Notes: generated from the sequence alone by a model not told the origin. DNA of 64,000 nucleotides from Promicromonospora iranensis (GCF_028994775.1 NZ_JAJQMN010000021.1:1-64000), one strand, 5' to 3'. Shown: positions 17,004 to 26,576, numbered from the stretch's first letter. Made by a program: numbers and translations.

Positions 17004-20000
17004 TCAGCCGATGCGCTTCCAGCTGCAGCCGACGGTTTCGAAGCCCGTCGCGGACTTCGGCATGGTCACCGTGCGGGCGCCTGTCACGATGTCGTGGCTC
17101 AGCACGGCATCGACACCGTAGAAGCCCTTGTAGAAGATGTAGTGGCACACTTCGTTGCTGGGATCCTTCGGGCCTGTCGTGGAGTAAACACCCCGCTCCA
17201 GGTGGTCGCCGATGGCGTAGGTGCCGTGAGCAGCCGTCGAGGCTCGCGTGGTGGTCATCCCGGGGTAGTACTTGGTCCAGGTGCCACAGCTCGTGGTCGA
17301 CCAGATGGAGTGGTCGGTGGACTGCACCTTGACCATCCGCTGGCCCAGACCAGTGTCACGCGCGAGGACGGCGTTGAAGGACTGCCGCTGCCAGGTGCAC
17401 ATCGCGCTGCCCGCCTGGGCGATGTACGTCACTGGCGGGACGCTGCCGTTCCCGACCAGCCAGCCGCTTTCGTCGTCGCCCGGGAACCGCACGGCAGACG
17501 TCAGCACGGCGCGGGTCGCCGAGCTGAACCGGGTCGCCGTCCCGTAGCCCCCGCGGTACGTCCGGACCGAGACCGTGATCCTCTTCCCGTAGTCCGGGCC
17601 CTTGAGCGAGTAGGTCGAGCTCGTCGCACCGGAGATCGGCACGCCGTCCGCGTACCAGCGGTAGGAGAACGATGGCTTCGGTGACCATCTGCCGACCGTC
17701 ACCCGGAGGCGGGACCCGACTCGCGCGGTGCCCGAGATCCTGGGGCTCGGCGACGCGGAGTACTTCGAACCGACCTTCGCCCCCGCCGAGGTGACCGTCC
17801 GAGTCGTGTAGCCGGTACGCCGCACGGTCGCGCTGACGGTGATGGTGCGGCCCTTCCACGACGAGCGGACGGACAGGCTGCTACCGGTCGCGCCTCGGAT
17901 GGAGCGCCCGTCGAGCTTCCAGCGGTAGCCGACGGCGCCCGGCGTCGGCGTGGACTGCGGGCGCGAGACCTTGAGTGTGGCTCCCGGTGTCGCCACGCCG
18001 CTGATCGCCGGCGCCGACTGCGAGAAGGCGCCGGACGCCACCGCTGCGGACGCACCGCTCGTCCGGCTGACCGTCGTGTATCCGGCGCGCGTGCCGACGA
18101 TCCTGACCGTGAGTCGCTTGCCCCGCTGCGCCGAGGTGGGCGTGAAGGAGAAGCCGGTGGCGCCGCGGACCGCGGTCCCGTTCGCGTACCACTGGTAGGA
18201 GAACCCGGTACCCGAGGTCCAGGAACCGGCGAGCGCACGGAGCGTGGAGCCGACGCGGACCTTACCGCTGATCGTCGGGACCGACGCCGTCGGCCGGCCG
18301 GGAGCGATCACCGGGGTCGCGGTGCTGGTCGTCGACGTGGGCGTGCGTCCGTCAGCCGAGCCGACGACCGTGACCGTCAGGTTGGCGCCGAGGTCAGCGG
18401 CCTGCGGCGTGTAGGTCGCGCGGGTCGCGTCCGGGATCATCTCGCTCGTGCCGTTGGCCGGGTCCGTCCGGCGCCAGTGGTAGGTGAACGTCGCGGCCGG
18501 GCTCCAGGCTTCGACGGTCGCCGTCAGTGGCTCACCGACCAGGTACTCGTCACCGGAGATGGTCGGCACGGTCGTCGTGTCGAAAGCCTGCGCCTGGGCC
18601 AGGTCGTACGCCGCGAGGACGTCGAGCCTGCCCTCGCCCCACACGTTGTTGTCGTCTGCGGTTCCACCGCACGAGGTGTTGCTCATGTCCTCTGCGGAAC
18701 CGTCCAGGATCGCGCGGGTCGCCTGAACGTTACCGACCAGCTCGGGGACGGCGTCCCACAGCAGCGCCACGGCGCCAGCGACGTGCGGGGCAGCCATGGA
18801 CGTACCTGACAGGATGCCCATGTGGCCGCCGGGGAGTGCAGAGAAGACGTTGTCGCCCGGTGCCGCGATGTCCGGCTTCACGATGCCGTCCTGACCGGTG
18901 CCCCGTGCGGAGTAAGGAGCGATCCTGCCGCTCTCGGTGAACGCGCCCACCGCGTACGACGCCTGCCGTGAGCCGGGGCTGCCGGACGACTGGCAGCCGT
19001 CCTCGCCCATGTTCCCGGCGGAGAACGTGGCAAAGATACCCGCGGCCTCCCACGCCGTGATGATGTCCTCCATGAACGGGTCCGTCGAGGGGAGCCTGCT
19101 ACCCCACGAGTTGTTCACGATGTGCGGGCGCTTCGCGGTGTCCGGTCGGGTTCCGTCGGCACGGGTCGGCGCCAGGATCCACTGCCCCGAACGGATCAGG
19201 GCTCTGTCCATGCATCCGGCGGCGCAACCGTTGGTGGCGATCCACTCAGCGCCCGGAGCCACACCGAACTGGTGCTGTACCTGGTTCCACCAGACCGTCC
19301 CGCCGACCATGCTGCCCATGGTGTGGGTGCCGTGGCCGTTCGCGGCGGTATCTCCGGGGGAGGGCTGACCGATGCCGGCAGCGTCATACCAGTTGTAGTC
19401 GTCGCTGCCCCCATCTCCGCGGTACTGCGCCTTGACGCTGTCGATCGCCGTGTCCACACCCGTATCGATTCCCGCGACCACGATGCCCTCGCCCGTGATT
19501 CCCTGTGCCCACAGGTCGTCAGCGTTGATCGCCGCGACACCCCATGTGGGTTCTGCTGCTGCCTCCGCCGCTGCCTCGGCCTCGTTCGGGGCGGCTTTCG
19601 CCTCCACCGGCTCCGGCGCCTCGTAGTGCGTCGTCGGACGCACCTCCAGCACCTGCGCGTCCGCCGCCAGGTCCGTCGCCAGGTCCAGCGAGCCACCCTC
19701 GACGAAGATCGCGTTGGTGGCCCAGTAGGAGGTGTACCTGGTGCCGGCCTCCTCCAGCTCCGCCACTGCGTCCTTCTGGGACGCCTCGGCGGCCGCGAGG
19801 AGCGTCTCGTAGACGTAGTCGCCGCGCTCCGACCAGCTCGTGATGCCCTCGGCCGCCGACAGGTCGGGCTTCTCGGCGAACCGCAGCCAGAAGTCGGCGG
19901 TGTCGTCGGAGGCGAATGCCCGGGTGGCGCCGGCGGTGAACTTGTCCGCCGGGTCGATGAGGGGCGCCGCCTGAGGGCCGGAAGTCCCGAGAGCGACGGC

Positions 20001-20129
20001 GCCGTGCGCTCGTGCGTCCGGCTGCGGGCTGGGGTCGGGCGCGGCGACCGCTGCGCTCGGTACTGCCAGGAGTGCCAGGACAGTGGCTGAAGCCAGAGTC
20101 CTGGTACGACGTCGCGTGCGAGGGTGCAT
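17004..20129 (-). CDS. secreted subtilisin-family serine protease with Ig-like repeats
   Basis: 1041 residues. A signal peptide (basic start, hydrophobic core, AVA cleavage near 29) and a propeptide are followed by the S8 domain at about 205-510. Its triad is Asp222 (GIDTGVD), His266 (NGHGTH) and Ser444 (SGTSMAAPHVAGA), with oxyanion Asn373 (SAGNMG). Four Ig-like modules follow (about 521-605, 618-697, 706-785, 795-875) with the PTISGxxxVGSTL and SYQWYANG signature of secreted actinobacterial proteins. The end (about 885-1041) is two copies of a roughly 70-residue Cys/Trp module (CTWQRQ; CSWKRIG). There is no LPXTG anchor, so it is probably released. Confidence 0.92.
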   Translation of the reverse strand: MHPRTRRRTRTLASATVLALLAVPSAAVAAPDPSPQPDARAHGAVALGTSGPQAAPLIDPADKFTAGATRAFASDDTADFWLRFAEKPDLSAAEGITSWSERGDYVYETLLAAAEASQKDAVAELEEAGTRYTSYWATNAIFVEGGSLDLATDLAADAQVLEVRPTTHYEAPEPVEAKAAPNEAEAAAEAAAEPTWGVAAINADDLWAQGITGEGIVVAGIDTGVDTAIDSVKAQYRGDGGSDDYNWYDAAGIGQPSPGDTAANGHGTHTMGSMVGGTVWWNQVQHQFGVAPGAEWIATNGCAAGCMDRALIRSGQWILAPTRADGTRPDTAKRPHIVNNSWGSRLPSTDPFMEDIITAWEAAGIFATFSAGNMGEDGCQSSGSPGSRQASYAVGAFTESGRIAPYSARGTGQDGIVKPDIAAPGDNVFSALPGGHMGILSGTSMAAPHVAGAVALLWDAVPELVGNVQATRAILDGSAEDMSNTSCGGTADDNNVWGEGRLDVLAAYDLAQAQAFDTTTVPTISGDEYLVGEPLTATVEAWSPAATFTYHWRRTDPANGTSEMIPDATRATYTPQAADLGANLTVTVVGSADGRTPTSTTSTATPVIAPGRPTASVPTISGKVRVGSTLRALAGSWTSGTGFSYQWYANGTAVRGATGFSFTPTSAQRGKRLTVRIVGTRAGYTTVSRTSGASAAVASGAFSQSAPAISGVATPGATLKVSRPQSTPTPGAVGYRWKLDGRSIRGATGSSLSVRSSWKGRTITVSATVRRTGYTTRTVTSAGAKVGSKYSASPSPRISGTARVGSRLRVTVGRWSPKPSFSYRWYADGVPISGATSSTYSLKGPDYGKRITVSVRTYRGGYGTATRFSSATRAVLTSAVRFPGDDESGWLVGNGSVPPVTYIAQAGSAMCTWQRQSFNAVLARDTGLGQRMVKVQSTDHSIWSTTSCGTWTKYYPGMTTTRASTAAHGTYAIGDHLERGVYSTTGPKDPSNEVCHYIFYKGFYGVDAVLSHDIVTGARTVTMPKSATGFETVGCSWKRIG

Positions 20130-20243
20130 GGGCTCTCCAGGCTGGGGCGCGCCGGGACACCGGGCGCAACTGGACCTGCGCGGGGCAGGGGTGTGCCGTG
20201 AAGGTACCGTCCGAGATCAGGTGAAAACCGCAAAAGGCCCAGA

Positions 20244-20259
20244 AATCACCCGGGTGATT
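20244..20259 (-). terminator. palindrome after the S4-protein gene
   Basis: AATCACCCGGGTGATT is perfectly self-complementary and is followed on the minus strand by a T-rich stretch (CCTTTTGCGGTTTTC). It starts 8 nt past the S4 gene stop, so it probably ends that transcript; it also lies about 115 bp upstream of the subtilase start and could be an operator. Confidence 0.5.
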
Positions 20260-20266
20260 CCCAGGG

Positions 20267-20623
20267 TCAGATCCGGCCGCGCAGCCTGTCGATATCGCGC
20301 CGCTCGCGCTTGGTCGGGCGGCCCGCCCCGCGGTCGCGGAGCCCGACGGCCTCGCGCTCGACCCGCGTGGGCAGGGCGGGGCTGTGGTCCAGGTACGCCT
20401 TGGCGGCGATGGGAGCGCCGACCCGTTTGGGGAGCAGCTCCACGACCTCGATGTCCCGGTCCCGGAGGGGATCGCGCCACGTCACGCGGTCACCGACGGC
20501 GACGGACGCCGAGGCCTTCGCGACCTTGCCGTTGATCCGGACGCGCCCGCTGCGGCACAGGTCGGCCGCGACCGACCGGCTCTTGGTCAGCCGCACCGCC
20601 CACAACCACACGTCGATGCGCAT
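20267..20623 (-). CDS. S4-domain RNA-binding protein (Hsp15-like)
   Basis: A 118-residue protein. The N-terminal S4 fold (about 1-60) reads MRIDVWLWAVRLTKSR, GRVRINGKVAKAS and VAVGDRVTW. A basic C-terminal tail ends RERRDIDRLRGRI. This is the layout of the Hsp15/RqcH-associated S4 proteins, which bind rRNA or stalled 50S subunits. The exact role in actinobacteria is not set. It stands alone on the minus strand between two hairpins. Confidence 0.85.
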   Translation of the reverse strand: MRIDVWLWAVRLTKSRSVAADLCRSGRVRINGKVAKASASVAVGDRVTWRDPLRDRDIEVVELLPKRVGAPIAAKAYLDHSPALPTRVEREAVGLRDRGAGRPTKRERRDIDRLRGRI

Positions 20624-20649
20624 CGCCCCATCCTCTCACCGTCCAGCCC

Positions 20650-20710
20650 GTTGAGTGCTGGGCATTTGTGCATTTCCGGGCCGTGGACCCGCAAATACCC
20701 AGCACTCAAC
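20650..20710. repeat. long palindromic element closing the first GH3 gene (copy 1)
   Basis: Left arm 20650-20670 begins GTTGAGTGCTGGG. Right arm 20690-20710 ends CCCAGCACTCAAC. The arms differ at two positions over 21 bp, with a 19-nt loop. It starts 7 bp after the GH3 stop and probably works as a terminator. A clear second copy is at 29097-29153. Confidence 0.85.
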
Positions 20711-20717
20711 GAGCCGG

Positions 20718-23171
20718 TCAGGTTGTGGCTCTTACCCAGCGAGGGTCGGAGGTCTTTACCTCGTGGAGCTCACCCGTGATCGTGACGATCCTGCGGGCCG
20801 CGGGGGCTGCGTCGACCGGACCGTCCCCCGGCACGTCGTTGGGCTCGTCCAGGTCCGCGATACCCTCGGCCACCACCCTGACAACGCTGTCGGCGGCATG
20901 CGCACCCACCCACACCTCGACGTCGCCTGGCTCGACGACCCGCGTCATGCTCCGGTCGGTGAACGCGAACCTGGTGGTCGGCACCTCGAACGTGATCGTG
21001 GTGGACTCCCCCGGCTCCAGCGTGACCCGGTGGTACCCGAGCAGCTGCGTGGTGGGCCGGGCGATGGATCCCAGCACGTCGTGCCCGTACAGCTGCACGA
21101 CGTCGGACCCTGCCACCTCACCGGTGTTCGTCACCGTCACGACGGCGTTGAACGTGCCACCAGCGGTGACCAGCGGGTCCACGGAGACCAGCTCGCGCGC
21201 GAACGTCGTGTACGACAGGCCGAACCCGAAGGCACGCGGCGGCGTCGAGTCGGTCGACGTGACCTCGGACGCGCCCCCGAGGATCGGGTGCAGGTACGAG
21301 TACGGCTGCGATCCCGTCGAACGCGGGATGGACACGGGCAGGCGACCCGAGGGGTTCACCCGGCCGGAGATGACGCCGGCGAGCGCACTGCCGCCCTCCT
21401 CCCCGGGGAAGAACGCCTGGAGCACCGCGCCCGGCTTCCTGCCGCCGGCCTCTCCGGTGCCCGCTTGGGCATCGAGCGCCCAGCCCACTGCGTACGGACG
21501 ACCGGTGATCAGCACCATGACGACCGGCTTGCCGGCGGCGAGCACCGCCTCGACCAGCTCGCGCTGGACGCCGGGCAGCTCCAGCGACTCGCTGTCGTTG
21601 CCCTCGCCCACGGTGCCGCGGCCGAACAGTCCTGCCTGGTCGCCCACGACGACGATCGCGACGTCGGCGGCCTCCGCCGCGGCGACCGCCTCGGGGAACC
21701 CCGAGGTGTCATCGCCCTCGACAGCACAGCCCTGCGCGAACGTCAGCTCGGGCGCGGGCAGGCCCGCGCGGTCGAACTCCACGGCCAGGGCCTCGGCCAC
21801 CGACGGGATCTCGAAGCCCGCCGGCACACCGGGGAAGTGCGCGAGCACGTGGTTGGCGAACGAGTAGCAGCCCATCAGGGCCTCGGGCCGGTCGGCGTTC
21901 GGCCCGATCACCGCCACGCGAGCGGGCTTGTCGTGCCACGAGCCGAGCGGCAGCACGCCGTCGTTCGAGAGCAGCACCACCGACTCCTCGGCGAGGCGCC
22001 TGGCCACGTCGCGGTGTGCCGGCGAGTCCAGGTCGACGACGGCGGGTGGCGCGTCCTCGTACACGTCCGGCTCGAGGAGCCCGAGCTCCTCCTTCTGCTT
22101 GAGCGTGCGCAGCACCGCACGGTCCACGATCTCGACCGGCACCGTGCCGTCCGTCACGAGCGCCGCGAGCGGTTCGAGGTACGCGTCGCCCGACGGCAGC
22201 TCGACGTCGACGCCGGCCTCGAGCGCCGCCGCGGCGGCCCCGCCCCGGTCCGCCGCGATGGCGTGCATGACGTTCAGGAACGCCACCCCGAAGTAGTCGG
22301 CGACCACCACGCCGTCGAACCCCCACCGCTCCCGGAGCAGCCCCGTGAGGTACTCGCGCGACGAGTGCATCGGCACACCGTCGACGTCGTTGTACGCGGC
22401 CATGACGCTGCGCACCCCGCCGTCGAGCACGGCCATCTCGAAGGGCGGCAGGAAGATGTCGGCGATCTCTCGCGGACCCGCGCTCACCGGGGCGTGGTTG
22501 CGCCCCGCCTTGGAACCGGAGTAGGCGACGAAGTGCTTGAGCGTGGCATGTACGCCCGCCCCCTGGAGCCCGCGCACGTAGGAGGTGCCGACGGTGCCGA
22601 CGAGGTACGGGTCCTCGCCGATGCACTCGTCGACCCGTCCCCAGCGAGGGTCGCGGACGACGTCGAGCACGGGCGCCAGCCCCTGGTGGATGCCGAGCTC
22701 CCGCATCGACTCCCCGATGACGCGGCCCATCTCGGCCACGAGCTCGGGGTCGAACGACGCGCCCCAGGCGAGCGGTGTCGGGAACGTCGCCGCCTGCCAG
22801 GCTGCCAGGCCCGTGAGGCACTCCTCGTGGACCAGTGCGGGGATGCCGAGACGCGTCTCGCGCTTCAGCCTCCGCTGCTCGTCCCAGAGCCACGACGCCC
22901 GCTCGACCGGGTCGACGGGGCGCGTGCCGTACACACGGGTGTAGTGGCCGAGGCCGTTCTTCGTGATCTCGGGGAGCGCCGTGGAGCCCTGCCTCCCGGC
23001 CACCTCACCCTGCATCTCACCCTGCATCGGTGCCACGACGTTGCCGCCCTGGTCCAGCCAGTACCCGACCAGCTGGGCCAGCTTCTCCTCGAGAGTCATC
23101 TGTGCGTGCAGCTCGCGCACGCGCTCCGACACCTCGGGCATCGCCCGAAGCGCCACGGGCAGCTCCGTCAT
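20718..23171 (-). CDS. glycoside hydrolase family 3 (beta-glucosidase/beta-xylosidase type)
   Basis: An 817-residue GH3 enzyme. The (beta/alpha)8 domain has DVVRDPRWGR, ATLKHFVAY at about 209-217 and the nucleophile Asp292 in VVVADYFG. A second domain carries PVVMVLITGRP and GRLPVSIPRS, and a C-terminal Fn3-like domain has SDVVQLYGHD. There is no signal peptide, so it should act inside the cell on imported oligosaccharides. It lies just after the sugar ABC operon, separated by a terminator at 23218-23247. AAAGGGA precedes the ATG. Exact specificity cannot be read. Confidence 0.9.
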   Translation of the reverse strand: MTELPVALRAMPEVSERVRELHAQMTLEEKLAQLVGYWLDQGGNVVAPMQGEMQGEVAGRQGSTALPEITKNGLGHYTRVYGTRPVDPVERASWLWDEQRRLKRETRLGIPALVHEECLTGLAAWQAATFPTPLAWGASFDPELVAEMGRVIGESMRELGIHQGLAPVLDVVRDPRWGRVDECIGEDPYLVGTVGTSYVRGLQGAGVHATLKHFVAYSGSKAGRNHAPVSAGPREIADIFLPPFEMAVLDGGVRSVMAAYNDVDGVPMHSSREYLTGLLRERWGFDGVVVADYFGVAFLNVMHAIAADRGGAAAAALEAGVDVELPSGDAYLEPLAALVTDGTVPVEIVDRAVLRTLKQKEELGLLEPDVYEDAPPAVVDLDSPAHRDVARRLAEESVVLLSNDGVLPLGSWHDKPARVAVIGPNADRPEALMGCYSFANHVLAHFPGVPAGFEIPSVAEALAVEFDRAGLPAPELTFAQGCAVEGDDTSGFPEAVAAAEAADVAIVVVGDQAGLFGRGTVGEGNDSESLELPGVQRELVEAVLAAGKPVVMVLITGRPYAVGWALDAQAGTGEAGGRKPGAVLQAFFPGEEGGSALAGVISGRVNPSGRLPVSIPRSTGSQPYSYLHPILGGASEVTSTDSTPPRAFGFGLSYTTFARELVSVDPLVTAGGTFNAVVTVTNTGEVAGSDVVQLYGHDVLGSIARPTTQLLGYHRVTLEPGESTTITFEVPTTRFAFTDRSMTRVVEPGDVEVWVGAHAADSVVRVVAEGIADLDEPNDVPGDGPVDAAPAARRIVTITGELHEVKTSDPRWVRATT

Positions 23172-23217
23172 AAAAATCCCTTTCTTGACCTGCTTGTTCA
23201 GGCCTGCTTCGAAACGT

Positions 23218-23247
23218 GCCGGCCCGGGTCACGTGCCCCGGGCCGGC
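23218..23247 (-). terminator. terminator after the sugar ABC operon
   Basis: GCCGGCCCGGG pairs perfectly with CCCGGGCCGGC across an 8-nt loop. It lies 14 bp beyond the permease stop and about 47 bp before the GH3 start. Confidence 0.7.
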
Positions 23248-23260
23248 GGCCGCGCCCTGC

Positions 23261-24163
23261 TCAGCCCTTGACGGCTCCGGTGAGACCACCGACGATGCGC
23301 CGCTGCATGGCCAGGAAGAACACCAGGGCGGGGATCATGGCGAGGGTCGTGAAGGCGAAGACGCCCGCCGTGTCCGACGCGTGCTCCGACGAGAAGTCCG
23401 CGACGCCGAGCGGCAGCGTCTTCATGTCGGACTGCAGCAGGAGCAGCGGCAGCAGGTACGCGTTCCACGAGCCGACGAACGCCAGCACACCGACCGTCAC
23501 CATGCCCGGACCGGACAGCGGTAGCAGGATCCGCCAGAAGAAGCCGATCCGTGAGGTGCCGTCGAGCTGCGCGGCCTCCTCGAGCTCCTTCGGGATCGCG
23601 GCGAGGAACGGCCGCAGGATCACGACGGTCACGGGGAGGGCGAAGGCAGCCTGCGGCAGCGCCACGCCCATCCAGGTGTTCCCCAGCTGCAGGTTCTGCG
23701 TGATGAGGATGAACAGCGGGACGATCGCCACGGTGGCGGGGAAGAGCAGGCCCACCACGAAGACCATGAAAAGCGTCTCCCGGCCCTTGAACTGGTAGCG
23801 GGCCAGCGGGTAGGCGGCCATCACACCGAACACCACGGTGATCGTTGTGGTCAGCACGGCGATGACGGTCGAGTTGAGTGCGTACTGCCAGAAGCTGGCA
23901 CCGGTCAGGACGCCCACGTAGTTGTCGAGCACCCACGGGCTGGGCAGGCCCGACGGGTCCTGGGCGATCTGCGCGTTGGTGCGGAAGCCGCCCAGCACGC
24001 CGTAGAGCACCGGCCCGAGGGTGAGCGCGACCACCGCGAGAGCGATCGCGTAGACGACAGGGTTACCGCCCCCGAAGGAACCGCGCTTGCGGTTCCGGCG
24101 TCGCCCGGAGGGTTCGCGCGTGGTCGGGGCGTGCATCAGGACAGCCGCGTTCGACGTACTCAC
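23261..24163 (-). CDS. sugar ABC transporter permease, MalG-like (CUT1)
   Basis: A 300-residue inner component with six predicted helices and the EAA loop KELEEAAQLDGTSRIGFFWRILLPLSGPG. This is a MalG-type permease. The GTG at 24163 overlaps the preceding permease stop by 4 bp (GTGA) and has GAAGG before it, so the longer frame to 24616 is a shadow. It is the last gene of the SBP-permease-permease operon. No ATPase is present; such actinobacterial systems usually share an MsiK-type ATPase encoded elsewhere. Confidence 0.92.
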   Translation of the reverse strand: MSTSNAAVLMHAPTTREPSGRRRNRKRGSFGGGNPVVYAIALAVVALTLGPVLYGVLGGFRTNAQIAQDPSGLPSPWVLDNYVGVLTGASFWQYALNSTVIAVLTTTITVVFGVMAAYPLARYQFKGRETLFMVFVVGLLFPATVAIVPLFILITQNLQLGNTWMGVALPQAAFALPVTVVILRPFLAAIPKELEEAAQLDGTSRIGFFWRILLPLSGPGMVTVGVLAFVGSWNAYLLPLLLLQSDMKTLPLGVADFSSEHASDTAGVFAFTTLAMIPALVFFLAMQRRIVGGLTGAVKG

Positions 24164-25122
24164 CGGGTCACCTTCTTCGTCTTCGTCCTTTTCACCGTCA
24201 CCACGTCGGACCGCGTGTCCCGGCTGAGGATCAGTTGCTGGTACAGGACGGCCATGATGAGCGCGATGACAAAGAGGATCACCGAGGCGGCACCGGCGAT
24301 ACCGAAGTTCTGGCTCCGGGTGCCCTCGTTGATGAGATAGGTCGCCATGGTGGTCGTGGAGTTGGCCGGGCCACCGCCGGTCAGGATCCACACCATGTCG
24401 AACAGCTGGAGCGAACCGATCATCGACAGGAACGCCCAGGTGCGCATGGTCGGGCCGAGCAGCGGGACGGTGATCTTGCGCTGCACCTGCCACCACGAGG
24501 CGCCGTCGAGCTGGGCAGCCTCGTAGAGCTCTTCCGGCACACCCTGCAGCCCCGCGAGGAACAGGATCACGGCCAGCCCGAGGTACTTCCAGGTGAGCAC
24601 CGCGAGCACCGTCCACAGCGCGAGGTCGGGGTCACCGAGCCAGCCCTGCTCGGGCGCCTCGAGGCCGACGCTGCCGAGCAGCCCGTCGATCACTCCGTAC
24701 TCCGGCTGCAGGAGCTGGAACCAGACCACACCCGCGATGACCTCGGCGAGGACGTACGGCACGAAGATGATCGTGCGCAGCAGGCCCTGGCCCCACATCT
24801 TGCGGTTGAGCAGCAGTGCGATGGCCAGGCCCAGCGGGAGCTGGATCGCTATGGAGCCACCGACGATGATCAGGTTGTGGACGACCGAGTCGACGAAGAC
24901 GTCGTCGGCCAGCACCGTCACGTAGTTGCGCAGACCGACGAAGTCGACCAGCGGGCCGAAGCCCTTCCAGCGGTACACCGAGAGCTGGACCGCCGTGACG
25001 ATCGGCCAGACCACGAAGAGTGCGAACAGCGCCAGGGCGGGCGTGACGAACAATACGATCTCGAGGCGCTTGCGCCATGCAGAGGTCACCCTGCCGCGCC
25101 CGCCCCTGGCTGGTGAGTTCAC
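24160..25122 (-). CDS. sugar ABC transporter permease, MalF-like (CUT1)
   Basis: A 320-residue permease with six helices and the EAA loop VPEELYEAAQLDGASWWQVQ. It would pair with the MalG-like protein to form the pore. The GTG start lies 4 nt after the binding-protein stop. Confidence 0.92.
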   Translation of the reverse strand: MNSPARGGRGRVTSAWRKRLEIVLFVTPALALFALFVVWPIVTAVQLSVYRWKGFGPLVDFVGLRNYVTVLADDVFVDSVVHNLIIVGGSIAIQLPLGLAIALLLNRKMWGQGLLRTIIFVPYVLAEVIAGVVWFQLLQPEYGVIDGLLGSVGLEAPEQGWLGDPDLALWTVLAVLTWKYLGLAVILFLAGLQGVPEELYEAAQLDGASWWQVQRKITVPLLGPTMRTWAFLSMIGSLQLFDMVWILTGGGPANSTTTMATYLINEGTRSQNFGIAGAASVILFVIALIMAVLYQQLILSRDTRSDVVTVKRTKTKKVTR

Positions 25123-25126
25123 TGGC

Positions 25127-26446
25127 TCACTGCTCCGCTTCTGCCGCGGACTGGATGGCGTCGACGACGTCCTGCGGGCCCGACTCGCCGGCGAACATGA
25201 GGGCGATCTCGTCGTTCATGGCACCGCCGACCGACTGGCCGAGGCGCGTGTCGAGGTAGAGCTGGGTCACGCCGCCGCCGTCACGCACGGGGATGAGCTG
25301 CGCGAGCGTCTCGTTCGAGAGCGAGTCCGTCGCCGCCGGGTTGGTCGGCAGGCCCATGTCCAGCTCGGCGAAGCCCTGCTGGACCTCGTCGCTGAGCAGG
25401 TAGTTCGCGAAGTCGACCGCCGCGTCGGGTGCTGCGGCCGAGACCGACCACGCGTCACCGCCGCCCATCTGGTCGGCAGGGTCGCCGCCCTGGCCGTCGA
25501 ACGTCGGGAAGGCGAACCAGCCGAGGAAGTCGGGCACCTCGCCGCTCTCGGTGAGACCGCCGGCGACGCCGGGCTCCCAGTGACCCGCGAGCTCCATCGC
25601 GGCCTTCTCGGTCGCGAGCAGGCCGGAGGCCGACGTCGGTCCGGTCTGGGCCGGAGTGGTCAGGAAGCCCCGGTTGAACGGCTCCTGCGCGATGATGTCC
25701 TCGACGTGCTCGCCCGCCTTGAGGAAGCACGGGTCGGAGTAGTCGGCGCTCTCGATCGCGGCCTCGACCACGTCGTACGGGCACTCGCGGACCACGCCGT
25801 AGTACCAGTAGTGCGCGGCCGGCCACTTGTCACCGGCACCCACGGAGATCGGGGTGGTACCGGCCTCCTCGAGCTTCTCGAGGTAGCCGTCGAACTCCTC
25901 GATCGTCGGGCTCTGCGACACGTCGGTGATGCCCGCCGCCTCGAAGAGGTCCTTGTTGTACCAGAAGCCGACCAGGCCGATGGAGTACGGCAGGGCGTAG
26001 ACCTTGTCGTCCACCGAGTACTGCTCGGTGAAGTTGGAGATCTTGCTGATCGTGTCGGCGGAACCCTCGGTGAGGTCACGCACCAGACCGGCCTCGACCT
26101 CGGCGGCGAGCTCGCCGCCGCCACGGCTCATGTAGACGTCGGGGATCTGCGCGTCGTCGCCGGACTGGAAGGCCGCCTGCAGCTTGGTCAGCATGTCCTC
26201 GTGCTGCATGGCCTGGACGTTGACCTTGACCCCCGTCTCGGCCTCGAAGTCGGCGGCGACCTGGTCGTAGTACGCCTTGCCCTCGCCGTTGTTGGAGTTG
26301 TGCCACCAGGTGAACTCCTGGGCGTCCGCGTTCTCGTTGGTCGCGTCCTCGCTCGGGCCGGACCCGGCACCGACACAGCCGGCCGCCAGCAGGGCGACGG
26401 TGCTGCCGAGCGCGATCAGTGCCGCGCCGCGCATCTTCCTCTTCAT
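25127..26446 (-). CDS. sugar ABC transporter substrate-binding lipoprotein (CUT1)
   Basis: A 439-residue extracellular binding protein. A type II signal ends in a lipobox at Cys24 (ALLAAGC). The mature part is typical of family 1 oligosaccharide binders (EFTWWHNSNNGEGKAYYD; ALPYSIGLVGFWYNKDLF; MELAGHWEP). It is first in a three-gene operon and divergent from the LacI regulator, with a palindromic operator between. Together with the cytoplasmic GH3 it suggests uptake of beta-linked oligosaccharides. AAGGGG precedes the ATG at 26446. Confidence 0.93.
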   Translation of the reverse strand: MKRKMRGAALIALGSTVALLAAGCVGAGSGPSEDATNENADAQEFTWWHNSNNGEGKAYYDQVAADFEAETGVKVNVQAMQHEDMLTKLQAAFQSGDDAQIPDVYMSRGGGELAAEVEAGLVRDLTEGSADTISKISNFTEQYSVDDKVYALPYSIGLVGFWYNKDLFEAAGITDVSQSPTIEEFDGYLEKLEEAGTTPISVGAGDKWPAAHYWYYGVVRECPYDVVEAAIESADYSDPCFLKAGEHVEDIIAQEPFNRGFLTTPAQTGPTSASGLLATEKAAMELAGHWEPGVAGGLTESGEVPDFLGWFAFPTFDGQGGDPADQMGGGDAWSVSAAAPDAAVDFANYLLSDEVQQGFAELDMGLPTNPAATDSLSNETLAQLIPVRDGGGVTQLYLDTRLGQSVGGAMNDEIALMFAGESGPQDVVDAIQSAAEAEQ

Positions 26447-26554
26447 TGTGGAACCCCTTGTAGTCGTCATCGACGGTCGGCAGGAGCCTGCCTGTGACGG
26501 ACGACAGGTCCGTCAGTCAGGAGCGTGGCAGCCCGGCGACGGTTTCGTCAAACG

Positions 26555-26576
26555 GTTTCGATATCGATTTCGAAAC
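26555..26576. promoter_or_regulatory. LacI-type operator
   Basis: A 22-bp near-perfect palindrome centred on ATCGAT, with arms GTTTCGA and TCGAAAC. It sits between the divergent LacI gene and the sugar transport operon and is the likely binding site of that regulator. Confidence 0.7.

Noticed and set aside
20650-20710. HspR HAIR box, since arms begin TTGAGT and end ACTCAA
   Set aside because: The half-sites are about 49 bp apart rather than 7, and they belong to a longer terminator-like stem.
20655-23798. Plus-strand open frame of 1047 codons
   Set aside because: Antisense to the GH3 and permease genes with shadow composition; no start signal.
24926-26497. Plus-strand open frame of 523 codons
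   Set aside because: Antisense to the sugar-binding lipoprotein whose lipobox and family motifs are clear.
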